From Saccoglossus kowalevskii (Eukaryota; Hemichordata; Enteropneusta; Harrimaniidae), in the NCBI RefSeq assembly GCF_000003605.2, contig NW_003126391.1:49176-82146 (forward strand): a stretch of DNA of 32,971 nucleotides. Reading direction: 5' to 3'. The notes beneath the pieces are model-generated. The model was not told the origin of the DNA and did no database searches. It saw only the letters and a list, made by a program, of their open reading frames with translations. Shown here piece by piece: positions 1 through 28,800 of this stretch; positions within the stretch are counted from its first letter, which is position 1, and the number at the start of each line of letters is the position of its first letter. The position numbers and the translations under genes were made by a program.

Positions 1-137
1 AAAAGTAACCAGTCTTTGAACTCCGCCTGCCAGCTAATTTGGAATGTGCGTGGTTTACGCCTAGACCGTTCGTATTCTTGCTGTTTGTGTAGTTTTCAGC
101 GTGTTTGATGCAAATCAAAGATGGCGGAACATAAAAT
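1..137 (+). other. SPOP: Possible non-coding first exon of SPOP (5' UTR)
   Basis: A good splice donor, GTAAGC, begins at 138. The segment before it contains an ATG at 121 in YY1-like context (AAGATGGCGG). Joining 137 to the acceptor at 3430 puts that ATG out of frame with SPOP: it would open a short upstream reading frame that runs past the SPOP starts and stops just inside the next exon (TGA at 5039-5041). It is therefore best read as leader, not N-terminus. The left limit is only the window edge. A second candidate donor, GTAAGT at 626, would give a different leader exon. No transcript evidence is available. Confidence 0.25.
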
Positions 138-530
138 GTAAGCGTGAATTCTATTGGTTTGAATCGGAGGCTTGAACGGCCTACAACCAATCAGATCGTT
201 TGTTACAGTTCCCACGTTCGGCGCATTTCGCGATCATTCGACAAGCTTGAATTAAGACTCGTATGCCCAGGTCGATGAGTGATGCCATTTGTTGATCAAA
301 CGTGCAAGAAAACGCAATTTTGAAACAATTCTGGAGTTCCTATCGATATTTATTATATATTTGGTCTTGCAATCATACTAAATAATGGAACGTTTTTTTT
401 TAAATATAAATTTGTGGTCGGTCACAAGGACTGATGATTTTTCACAGCTCTAGGCCCTTTACACCCACTGTCGGCGTGAGGCCGATTGACCGACGTTAAT
501 TTCGAACACTGTACCTACACATCTAAAGCA
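1..530. promoter_or_regulatory. CpG-rich promoter-like block, probably the SPOP 5' region
   Basis: This stretch is visibly richer in CpG than the AT-rich DNA that follows; CpGs cluster around 50-75, 165-270 and 470-510. It holds an ATTGG near 152 and a CCAATCAG near 186, which are CCAAT-box (NF-Y) sequences. An AAGATGGCGG at 119-128 matches the YY1-type element often found at metazoan start sites. Its position upstream of the SPOP coding exons fits a promoter and first non-coding exon. No TATA box is placed convincingly and the transcription start cannot be fixed. It could also serve a gene to the left of the window. Confidence 0.45.
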
Positions 531-3430
531 GACGACAATGTTCACTTTACTAAAGTATCCATAGGGACTACCTACTCTTGGGGGGTGGGGATCTGCTCAC
601 CAACCTTGGGCGACCTTACTGGGAAGTAAGTAAATATTTTGAAATATAGACCATCTGAAACGCTATTTCCTGCATTTTGAGGGGCAAATTTTGCTGACAC
701 AAAAAGTTTCAGCTTGATTTTCGGAGGGACGATATATATATGTAAACAGTTTAAGTCGTTACAGTTTTCCCTGACTCACAGAGAATTTCTCTCAAAAATA
801 AAGTGCTTAGAGTTATCATTTTGTACATAATTTTATCAAACAAGTTAAATTTGTTTCTCTTTATTATTTTTCTAAAACTCCTGATTTCCAGTAGCGACAA
901 AACAATTATTCTAAAGTGTTGTTGCATTTTATACAATGAAATAATATAAATATTGCTTGTAACAGCTGTTATAACAAAATATACTATAAAAAAAAATTAC
1001 TTTTCAGCTCAATTTGCTCTGTTTGCCACATGCAGGTGTTCAAGGCCAGTCACTGTTGAATGCATCTTATGTTATAAGGTTGGTTTTGTGGTCACATTTA
1101 CTTTTTTCAAATCCTCAATTGCAAAATTTATAAAAAACAATAGAAAATGTCCACATAATAATTTTCTTAGTGATCATATTTGCACCTTTTATAATGTATT
1201 TCGTTACCTGTCTCTGCTATCATTTTAGTTCATGTCGAACTTAGTCTGAAATGAGGACTTGTGTTTTGTCTTACATATGTCATAATGAACTACATATCGC
1301 ACATTGATTTGTGTTTTGCTTTGTTACCCTTCAACCAACTAGTGACCAGTTTTGTCCCGGAGAACACCAAATCATTTGAACATTCAACTGTTTTTCAGGC
1401 AAGCCTTGGCCAATTCCATTCAAAATTGGTGTTGACATTACTCGTGGTAATTACTGATGTACATCATTGTGTTTCGCAATTGATTCAAAATGGTGGACTG
1501 GTGGCCATGTTGTTTTTACCTTTCTTCTACCTGTTTCTAATACACTTCCATAGATTTTCTTTTGTCTTTGGTGTGCCTGTTCTGGTTTCATTCAAACTTG
1601 GTATTGTCTTTACTCATTCTCTCTATTCTGACAAAATCCGAAAACGGGGACTTATGGATTGACCACTGTTCATGCGTGCATGTGTTCGTCTGTGTCCAGT
1701 TGTATGCATGTAAAAATGTATCCATGTCTCACATATTTATTTTGGAACCAGAAAGGGTCCATCTAGAATACAATTTGATTTAAAAATGGTTGCCCTCCTC
1801 ATTTCTCATCCAGAAAGGCATGGTGTGATCAGATTTTAATGATTATGTAAGTTTTTCCTTTGATGTTTGACTGCACTGCATTCACAACCAGTCCTACATG
1901 TGAGCTGGGCAAATTCTATATGCATGTTGCTCACTTATACAGTGACATAATACAATCAAAACTGAAACTTTTGTCTTGTTTTTACTCCTTTGTGGAAACT
2001 CTAAATTCCAGAACCATACAGATTCTCTGTGATCAGTTCATTTCACATACTCATACATATGATTGGTAATTGGAAGTACTGTTTATGGAAACAATTTAAA
2101 GTCGGCCCTAATGTTTTTTTGTTTGTTTAAATGTATATTAAGCATCAAATCTGTTAAGAACGCTACTCTTATTTTATTGTGCAGACTGGAAGTTCTATTT
2201 TAAAATGTCTTGCGCTCAAGGTGCTTACGTGCTGCCTATAAAGTGTATATACTTTACTGAATTTGATGTAAACAATGTATTTTAGAGGTATTGTGTACAT
2301 CGCTTTGAGTCCCATATCAAACATGACACAGCGCAATGACCACTGCCCTTTAACCATAAAGTTGTGTTTATGTACATAAACACTATGATTCCACTAAGTA
2401 CATGTGAACATTCAATGGCCAAGCTTCAATGTAGGTAGACAAATATCTGCATTTACATAAATAAATAAATGCCATAAATGAAAATATCCAGAATTCTTTC
2501 ATTCTGTAATATCCCTGGTATCCCTGTCTATTTTTGGAGAAAATTATGGTTGTATTTTAGTGAATGTTATTTATCATTGCTGCCTTATAATGGTGGAGAT
2601 ACATTGTATTATCACAAATTGTAGGCTGGTGACATAAAGTAAAAAAAAAGATGTATGTTTTTTATGTATACTTTGACAGTTTGGCTTCTTTTGTTATCCT
2701 GATTTCAAAAGTCTAGGTTCTAAAAAGTATCAAAAAATTGTTTTTGCTTCAACGTTGGATTTTATGGAATTGTATCAAAAATAACAATTTCTGAATACTA
2801 GTAATATTTTCCACATTTTACTGAATATACTCTGCATTGTTTTTTTTCAATATTTAAAAAAAACGAGATCAAAGGAGGAAAGGAAATTGCGTCTATTTGT
2901 TTCAGAATTAAAAAATAAGTAAAAAAAATTGCAAAATGCTGTACCAAAATTTTGGCCAGGAAAATGATGCCATTCAAATGGGTAGTTTCTTATTTTGGAA
3001 TGTGTTGTAGAAATCATATTTGTACCTTCTGCTTAAAGTGAGGAAATAGAATGTTAGTCGAAACACTGACAGTCCGTCCCAGACATTAACACCATATTTC
3101 ATCTATTACCAGCATTCATTTGTACAGAAAAAAACAAAACATTGCAGGGTAAAATTTTTTATTGAGGAAGTTGTGTGTGGGAAAATTACATATCAGCAGT
3201 GGGTCATAACTGTCTTTACCTTTACCCTATTGCCATATGTTATTATTAAATCCGATGTTCGTCGAAAGTTCAGACTTGCAACGACCTCAACAAAGTAGCG
3301 CATGATAGCTTATTTAACTGTTCTAAATTTATAGATAACCCTCTGTGCACAGGTTGTGGCAGGTTGTTGTCCTTCATGTCATTTTAAGTAGGTCATTTAA
3401 ATAATGAAAGATCTTTCTTTTTTTTTTCAG
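531..3430. other. Putative 5' intron / upstream spacer of SPOP
   Basis: AT-rich sequence with no convincing coding exon. The open frames here are short, hydrophobic and lack codon-like composition. A G-rich run lies at 581-592. The interval 1340-1800 carries a diverged copy of the interspersed repeat with an AAAATGG...GGCCAT core (core at 1484-1515), also seen near 5706, 23400-23900 and 27590. The interval ends in a strong acceptor: a T-rich tract, then CAG at 3428-3430. Confidence 0.5.
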
Positions 3431-3508
3431 ATTTGTGTGTTGGTGTATTCTCAATTCTTTCCTTACTGTTTACAAATCTTTGTTGGGTATTGGTTTGAGG
3501 GTATCAAA

Positions 3509-19779
<16,271 letters not shown>

Positions 19780-22655
19780 AAGTAAATGAGACAGGAGTAC
19801 AACACTGAATTGTTTATTACACTTTACACTGATGAACACACATAGATGTGGAATCAAAGTTTCTGTTGGACAGGGTAGGTCGAACGCCCCTACATTCCTG
19901 CTACAGGGTCATACCAATGTGCTGGTGTGAAAATGCTTGATATCGCTACTCTGATTTGACTATATAACCATAGCGTGGATGGTGATGCCAAACTTTTCAT
20001 ATGTGGGTGCTTTGTGATTGAAGGTGGAGCAGCAATAGACTGGAAGTTCATCATCTTCTACTTGATGTCATTCCTGCATATGGTTGTCAATTCTTTTGCT
20101 ACTGGGATGCCAGGACCTGTATTTAATGGCTTGCTAACTGGGGACACCACTCATCTACGAGTTATGATGCGGTTTTACATTCTCACAAACACTTCCTCTA
20201 AGAGGACAGACAGACTGTATTTTTATGAGGCTGGAGCCTTATTTAAGAAAAAAAACCCACAAAAAATGCACCATGCTGCATATTTGTGCTTAATTTTTAT
20301 AGGAATGTAGAATGTTTCAAAGTTTTGTCACAACTCTTTTTAAGGAGTGCTGATAGTGTTTTCAATGGTCAAAGGTCATTAGAATCTCAAAGTTGTATTC
20401 CCACATTGCAAATATGTAAGACATCACTACCAGAACAAGCTAATAACATAAAATGTGATCAAATGATGCTGTTCTAGTTACAGAATATGATAGATTAGAA
20501 GTAGATATCACTTCTCCGATTATTTCATGAGAGGGTCTTATCCCTTGACAAACATAGTAACTGAACAAAGCCTTCTAACTCAGTGTCTATTTATTACAAA
20601 TGCAGCTTAAAGGGCCATGGCTGTTGGTCTCATATGAACAAAGATGACGACTTTGACTGTTGCATAGACCAACAAGTATACCAAGCTTTACTAGTAACAT
20701 GTTTAAATATGAAATTTATTTGGGGATCGAAGGAGTCACTGATGGTAATTAGTTCACGTCGTTCCCTAGTCAAAATTTGTATTTGTGATTTCCATTAGAA
20801 GAGTGGGAAAAACAATGTTTATCAATGCGATGACCACCACCCTTTAATTGATTCAAGAGGTCAACTTAAATTCATATTCTGTAGCTAATTTCTAATCCAA
20901 AATCTCCACATTTTAACGTGTATATATTTGTCACAGATTTGAATTGTGGGAATGCAACTTTAAGTGCTACTACACTCCACATTTAACAATATATTGGAGG
21001 TTTTCTGGACTAGCTGTGCGGTTCTAGCTAATCCACTGAGTTACTACACAGCAATGATGCCGACTCACCTACATGTATGCTGTGTAGTCATTGGAAATCT
21101 GTATCTTTTAGAAACTAGCCTCATACATCTGTTGATTTGAGGTCCCAATGTCAGGACCTCTAACGGTATCAACTCAAAGTTTCAGTAAAAAGTTAAGATG
21201 GATAATTTGGGGCTTATCTCAAAATATTGTTAGAGGCAAGATAGATAAGAGATCATACACTGTAAAATGCAAAATAAAATTCTATGCATACTTAATGCAC
21301 CACTTGAGGAACTTCACTCAACTTGTCAATTTGTAAATAATGTTTTTATTTCAAGCTACCAGCCTTTTTATACCAATACCTGCCACTTATTGAACTGTTG
21401 AACTCGGCAGACTGTAAACAATGGTAAAATAATGATGATCGTCATGCGTCTATCACTGAACATTGCACACGTCTTGCATGATTTGTCAGCGTGCTCATCG
21501 CATATTTAATTGTTGATTCGCTGTCTGGCACAGTTTTTTTTTTTATATTGATAAACGACTGATGTCATATCTGCGCTAGAAAATCACCTTCACATGCCCT
21601 TGTCATATCTGGTGTATTCTGTAAACAATTCAGATCATTACCCATGCGTAACCTTTGACCGTTGTGAATCTATCTGTGCACGCACAAAAGTGAGTTTCAC
21701 AGTTTATTTATACCATTTATTTATATTCAAGTAGAAACAACAGCTACCAAGCATTATAGTTTTAATTAAAATCAGTTGGACATTAGAATTAATTATTGCC
21801 GGAGTATATTTAACAAAGTGTATCCTGCATAAGTAAACACTGAATAAAAAAATTGTATTAAGTGTATGCTAAGTTTGCATCTGTATTAGCTTGATAAAAA
21901 ACTACCATAATCTTGGTCCCCTCCCATAGTGTGTCATAGTGGCTGAAATGTACATTCTATGTGAGTAAATGCTCTCAGGATGAAATTGAATAATACGATG
22001 AGAAGATGCATGGTGATGTCATTGGCTAACCTCAATGACCTTTCAAATTAAAGTGTGCTCACCACTGATTATAGATAGTTTCTGATCTGAAATAGCAAAC
22101 ATCAAAGGTGTGTACAATGATATAATTGTAGAGTCTCCTTTTCATGGCGTTGAATATTACACTATTAAATACATTATTCACTTTAATAATTGGTTTTAAT
22201 TTCCACTAGTAAGTAGAAAATTGAAGGGAACATGTAAAATAACCAAACAGAACTTGGTACGCTGTCAAATCTGAATTTAAAACTTGTGGAATATGATTTT
22301 GAAACTAAATTCTAATGCATATACAGTAGTGGCTGTCATTAACATTTCCTTGGTGTAATCAAAACATTCCTGGATGAAACTTTACATGCATTTCTTAAAC
22401 ACGAATTGATGAAAAACAATCTCACTTAATGTCATGCAAATTGTAATCTTTATAAACACTATATACTGTAAGCAATTTAATTTTCACTGCCGATTTGACA
22501 GTGTTTGTGAAGACAAAAGTTGCTTGGAGTCCATAAATTTAGGACCCCCCCCTATGAAAATTATCATTTCCACAAAATGTTCTGATTTTCATTCACCTCT
22601 CGCAAAATTAAAGCAGTTTTATAATGTACAAATTACAAAAAGTCTGCTTTAACTA
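19780..22655. other. Convergent intergenic region: SPOP 3' UTR, spacer, ZDHHC4 3' UTR
   Basis: No gene is recognised between the SPOP stop and the minus-strand ZDHHC4 stop. The first AATAAA after SPOP is at 21273-21278, which would give a 3' UTR near 1.5 kb. A TGTAAATA (Pumilio-type) site lies just past it at 21332-21339. For ZDHHC4, an ATTAAA on the minus strand at 22476-22481 is about 175 bases past the stop, and AATAAA versions lie near 21703-21721. Open frames at 19975-20310, 20583-20798 and 21148-21336 show no family features and fall mostly in the presumed UTR. Confidence 0.6.
21273..21278 (+). terminator. Candidate SPOP poly(A) signal AATAAA
   Basis: First AATAAA found downstream of the SPOP stop codon, about 1.5 kb away. 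No cleavage-site evidence; weaker variants upstream could be used instead. Confidence 0.25.
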
Positions 22656-22895
22656 TCAGCTCTTTTTCCTCTTTCTACATATTGGGTAGACCACTTCGGC
22701 AGTGTTACCAATAATTCCTTTGCTATACAAGAGTCTGGTTTGTTTTCGCTTTTGTTCTACTTCATAAGGAAGTTTTTTCCATCTTTCATTCGTTGTTTGA
22801 TTAGTCAGCATCAAAATGATGTGATAGCTTGTGAAGACGCCGAGAATCAGGGATAACAATAGCAATGACGTCATTAAGAACACCACTCGGGGATA
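22656..22895 (-). CDS. ZDHHC4: ZDHHC4 last coding exon
   Basis: Acceptor TTTCTACAG on the minus strand ends at 22896. It encodes residues 256-334: YPRVVFLM, a hydrophobic membrane segment, the [10 protein letters not shown] block with the family TTxE motif, and a basic tail ending RKRKKS before the stop at 22658-22656. It corresponds to human FPRIVFM...TNQTTNE. A short antisense frame at 22865-23050 is a shadow. Confidence 0.95.
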   Translation of the reverse strand, partial: YPRVVFLMTSLLLLSLILGVFTSYHIILMLTNQTTNERWKKLPYEVEQKRKQTRLLYSKGIIGNTAEVVYPICRKRKKS

Positions 22896-25800
22896 CTGTA
22901 GAAATAGATGCTGTGATGAAAGAAATTAACACACAATATGAGGTTATTATGACTGTACAACAAAGACACAGATACAAGAAGAGTATCGACAGACGTATAA
23001 CGAAGGTTGATACGACTGTGGACTACTTAAGTGCGTACTTTACATTATAACATCATTATTAAAAATTTTCCTGGTCCAACCGCTTGGTGTATAAAACCCA
23101 GAACTGAGCAAAATTATTGGAACTTTCTCACTATGAATTTTGAATTATAGACTGTTTTCAAAAGCGCATTTGATACCCTGTGCAATACCGCAAAATTATG
23201 GCACGCTGGGACTTGCACAGATACTGTAATAGATTTATTTAAATAAGAATTGTTTATAAAAAAACTTCAGAAAATGGTTATGCTTGAAAGAATAATTTAA
23301 CCTCAGTGCATTTGTCCATCTACACTCGTCTTCGACATGCCTGGAAAATCAAACTTCACACATACATCATGGGACAGCTTGTTCATGTATATTCTCTTTG
23401 TGATCAGATTCAAGATGTCCAAATGACGGCCATTTTAGTGATAAAAATTCATAAAAATCAAATGTCAATTTGTAACAAGATTTCGGTTGTGTATTTCGTT
23501 CAAACTTAGTATATAAATACAACATTATGGGACTTTGATACATGTAACTTTGTTTTGCAGATCAGATTTAAAATGGCTGATTGGTCGTAATTTTGTTTCA
23601 ATGAATGCTGTTCTGGAAAAAATTATCTCAGGCATGCCTAGACCACTTACATTCAAACGCCACACATACATTATACTATGTGGGATACCTGTGCACATTT
23701 ATTTATGAGGCAATTCATGATGGTCAAATGGCTGCTTTCATCAAAATCATTCTGAAACAGGATCTCAGTTATGCATTTACAAATTTTAATGAAACTTGGT
23801 AAATACATGTACATTGAATATAATGGTTTCTTGGTGCATGTCTTTTTTTTTTCCTACTAGATCAAAAATGGCTGACAGATGGCCATTTTGTTTTAACAAA
23901 GCCACTTTGGATACCTATCTCTGACATGGTATGGTTACCATGGAACATAATTATGTACACTTGCTTCTATATGAACTTACACTGAAAAAGAAATGGGAAC
24001 TGTCATATCCTGACATAACTTTTATGGAAATGAATAATGACAGCTGTATACTGTGATACCGGTATATATTATTTTTCACAGCTGTTATTCCTGCCACGGA
24101 GGTTGTACTTTTATTGACTTAAAATACAAAAGTGTTGATTGCTCTATGATTTCAAGATATCTAAAACTGCGTTTTAACAACAACAAAAAACAGAATAAAA
24201 ATCAAAGAAAGCTTAGAAAGAACTCCCGTGTGCTGAGAGTATTGAAGACACATTAGAAATTAATTCAAAATTACTTGTACATGAGATATTGATGGGAAAG
24301 CTGAAAACTAATTATGTAAATTAGGTAACTAATATGAACAGAACAGAACAAAAAAAATATGAATTATTATGCTAATTAGAGAATTAATATGTCCAAATTT
24401 TAACCCAAAATTAATCAGGCCTGTCTATTGTCCTAGAGCATTTATGTACAAAATTTTATTCAAATGTGATGATCAGTAATTGAGATATCAGTGTTAATTA
24501 ATTACGTTAATTAGGTGATAAGCATAAATATTTACCAAAAACTCATTTGGTTTCTGCATAGTTCTCTTTAAAAGTTTCATTAAAATCCAATTCGTGGTTC
24601 TTTATATATCAGTGGAACATTATGCAAATTAGGTAATTAATATCCAATTAAATCTAATCAGGTCACTGCATAGTCCAAGAAGATCTATGAAGCAAGTCTC
24701 ATTGAAATAGTATGATTAGTACTTGAGATATCAGGCAAAAAGCTGAAAATTAACTAATTATGCTAATAAGGTAATTAATATGCACTAATATTTACCCAAA
24801 AACTAATCAGGGGTCTGCACAGTCCTTAAGTAACTATGTACCAAGTGTCATTGAAATGTGATGATTACTACTTGAAATATCAAAAGCTGAAAATTAATTA
24901 ATTAATTATGCAAATTGGGTAATTAATATGTACTGGTATTACCCTAAAAACTATCAGGTCTGTGCAGTGTCCTATGACATCTATGTACCAAGTGTCATTG
25001 AAATGTGATGATTACTACTTGAAATATCAAAAGCTGAAAATTAATTAATTAATTATGCAAATTGGGTAATTAATATGTACTGATATTACCCTAAAAACTA
25101 TCAGGTTTGTGCAGTGTCCTATGACATCTATGTACCAAGTTTTATTGAAATGTGATGATTACTACTTGAGGTATCAGTGGAAAAGCCGAAAATTGTCATG
25201 GAACAGCTAAAAATCAGCTAATTATCATGCAAATTAGGTAATTAATATGCATTGATTTTCACCAAATCCGAATCAAATCTGCGCATTGGCCCAGAGCATC
25301 TATGCACCAAGTTTCATAAAAAATCGATGTATGGTTCTTGAGATATCAGTGGAACAGACACACACACACACACACACCCACACTAACTGCAAAAACTCCC
25401 TTTTTGTGCTTCACACACAGGAGTCAAAAAAGGTAGTACCATAGTTACCTGGAATATAATAGACCTAGTGACCGGATGTGGTTGGGAGTCTTCACCGATG
25501 TACTGAGCGTTTTGTAAACCTGACAGTAGTGTGACGTATTTGAGATACCATGCTGCTACATAGCTGATAGATAGACATCCAAGTATGATTGTCAGTAAAT
25601 AGGCAAGAAAATAGTACACATTGTATCCACCGATGCAGTTATTGACCCAGGAACAATGGTGATCAAAACGATGAACACAGTGGTCACACAAGGCTGTGAA
25701 AAAAATGCAATTATTTGTTGATCCACATTAACATGCATAACATATACCTTCACAGTGTGATGTAATATAAGACGGATCAAAAATGCACATATGGCCAAAT

Positions 25801-28800
25801 ATTTTCATTGTACGCACTACCAGCCACAAGGTAGCCTAAAACTTCTGGGTTGATATATGGGAAGGTGTGATACAAAAAAACAAAAAACATCAAAAATGTC
25901 ATGGACGTATTTGAATATCTTCCTTATTTGGAAATGTTCATCACAATTTATCGACATGTCACGTTTTAACACTTTCCTTTGTAAACAGCGAAGTGCATAA
26001 ATAGCAAAGTATCACATCATTGCGCAGGCATGAATACAGTTTGCTGGTTTATATCTCACTAATTTATGAGTTTGAGCAAGAAAAAATGTTATCATGAGAA
26101 TTCCGCAAAGTATGCACTCAGGCAGTATGGGAGAGTATGGGATGACATTGACCTCTACTACATGCCGGTTGATTGTGCATTTAGTTGTTAGATGTACTCA
26201 TTACTACTTTATACTAAAATATGTTTGGATATTTAGAGTAGTAACAAATTCACACTTCTGGTCCGGTTAGACTTATTTATAATTTTTGGTATGTGTTGGT
26301 TTTTGGATATTTCAGCTTTGTCGTCCTGTACTTCATTTAGTAATTCAGACTTCCCAGATTGCGTAAAAACAGATAGTTTAACGATTTTGACACTGGAAAA
26401 TGCCTGGGCTAAATCATTCGCCATCTAACTTGTTTTAAAAAAAAGTTTTGTTCACGGAATCTGAAAAAAACAGCATTTTTTATGGTGACGACTTACCGCA
26501 GTGTTTTGACCGTGCAGGTTTGATGAATTTACACGTTTTACAATTCACATTGGGTTTGTAGAGTACTCCATCATATGCATAAACCTTGTGAAAATTCTCA
26601 TGATTGGCCTCAGTGATGACTCCAGGGTTGCCATGGCAACATCGTACAAAATAATAGGTATTGATGATAGCAAGGATGTACGGCAAGGCTATTGTTCTAA
26701 ACCCAAATTTATAGTTAACAGCAAGAGGCATGATTTCGACAGTCAGCTCTAGATAGATTATTGCAACCAATGATATGTACAGTACCTGCATACAGCAGTT
26801 TCTGTTAAAAAAAAAATGCCATTTCATTGTCATTATCAGGTGTGAGAATATTGCATGAATAATGTGTACAGGAAACACATGTTAGAAGTATGGCTATTAA
26901 ACAGCATTCTATTAAGCACATATGTGTTTTATAACACATTAAATGTTCATACTAGGAACGTGCATAGATCGTCTGCCGTCTTCTTCTTGTCGTCTGCTAG
27001 CGGTGTCCCGTTTTCTTCACAAAACGATGTAAAGACGCTTCTAGAAAACCTGATTGCGTCCTTCGTCTTCGGTGCATCTTGTTTTTCTACTAGTGTGTCA
27101 AGTTCTTCTTTTGAACTGAAGCTAAATCGTCCAGTCTTTCAAGGCGAACCATCGATATCAGCGGCCGAACTAGCAGACGACATATTGGAATTCACACGAT
27201 CAGGTGACGAGTGACGTCATCCCCAGGCACTAGTTGATGTACTAGTCTCCCTAGGGAACTAGTAATTTCCCTGGTGGTACTATGGTAATTTAGCCGATAA
27301 CACGTGATCCTGTTTTGACCAATTACAGTACAGTATTAACGAGTGATGTGTTATAAAAAAACAATATGGCAGCCAAGTAGAGCTTTATGCATTCAATCAA
27401 GAAACAAAATTACATGCTTTCTGGTCCATGATGTTCATTGCATTGAACACGTTTTGAACCAATCAGTTTATAATAAATAACTGAAATTTATTTTCAAAAT
27501 ATATATGACCTGATGCATGATGTATGTGTGAAGTTTCAACTTGATTGGTCCAGACATGTGTGAGATATGGCCCTATATTTGCATAAAACAAAATGGCCAC
27601 CAGTCAGCCATTTTTTAAAAACATCAAGGAGTCAATGTATATACCGGTACAAAATTTAAACTAAATCCGTCTGCGTCAAACTTTTTGAAAGTCAATTTGA
27701 TGCGAAAAATCTGATCAAATAAACAGCTATTTTCCCATACAAACTGAATTCAGTTTGATTAGATAAAATACAATTTAAAACAATTTATTGGAAGTTTCAC
27801 AAAAATTAACTATGAAAATATTAAATATTATTCTGTCCATGAAGTGAAAATATTTAATTAAAATAACAATCATTTCTGCTCTGCTAGAAATTATGTAATT
27901 CAAAGCTGTGTTTATATTTTTTTACCAAATCCCAGTGCCAAGTCTCAGAGTGTGCCTTTTCTACAAGTTGCCAAACTGTGTTGTTTTTTAAGATTTACCA
28001 ATAATTCTCAATAAACTGGAATTTAATACAGTGTTTAAATAACACTGAGAATTTTATTTCCTAATACTTGTTTGTACTTCCAGTGAAAATACACAATATT
28101 TGGTCAACACATGCGCTTTTTTTAATCATCGATCATGGTCGATCACTCTTTTATAAAGTGTCTTTTTACGCAAGTTAAAGGGACACATACTGAGGCAAAA
28201 CCTTTTATTTCACTTATATTTTGACATTTTACATTTTTTTCTCAGTTTAATACTAGTAATATGCAAGATGACCAACACAAGATGATATTATCTATCATTA
28301 CTATACCTAACTGCCATGATATCAGTGGAAAACCTGCGTAATTTGTTTCTCAGTGCCTGAGTTATTTATTTATTTTTGATTAAAGTAGCATGCCTTGAGC
28401 TCAGTATGTAGTAATACATACACAGAGTGTAAATAAATGAATCCATAGAGATTGGTGTCTATATGGATAGACAGATGGTATTCACATGGCAGGGGATGCT
28501 ATTACATTACTGATTCTCAATCTAAATCAAATTCAGACACTCCTTGGGTTAAGCTTATATAACCTACTTTCATTTTATTCAGACAATATTTAAATTGTAC
28601 TAGCTTTAATTTTGGAAGAGACAATATTTTTGCAAATTTCATATTTTGTAATAGTGGTATCATTAATACAAGTACTGTAGAATACTTTATTTTCGCTTGG
28701 AATTTATTTTCGCTATTTTCGCTGAAGGGATGATTCCGTGAAAATAAAATCCAGTGAATATACTTTTTTTTCTATATTTCACATTGAACTCATGAAAAAT

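Larger units (their letters stand above)
22896..25448 (-). other. ZDHHC4 last intron, filled with tandem repeats
   Basis: A 2.55-kb intron. Its left part (about 23300-24000) holds roughly 150-bp units with an AAAATGGC core. Its right part (about 24197-25382) holds a different, AT-rich 147-bp tandem array ending in an (AC)n tract. The donor GTAACT lies only about 60 bases beyond the microsatellite. No exon is needed between the flanking exons, which join in phase 0. Confidence 0.85.

Noticed and set aside
1261-1662. 133-codon plus-strand open frame
   Set aside because: Hydrophobic, Phe/Val-rich composition typical of T-rich non-coding DNA; it overlaps the interspersed AAAATGG repeat and has no motif.
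19975-20310. 111-codon open frame after SPOP
   Set aside because: Falls in the presumed SPOP 3' UTR; no recognisable domain and no homology that I can recall.
24197-25382. CRISPR array
   Set aside because: Repeats are diverged 147-bp tandem units in an animal intron with no unique spacers of uniform size and no cas genes.
26855-27214. 119-codon plus-strand frame rich in Ser and Phe
   Set aside because: It is the antisense of the Crypton-like minus-strand fragment; Ser/Phe enrichment is the complement of its Lys/Glu codons.
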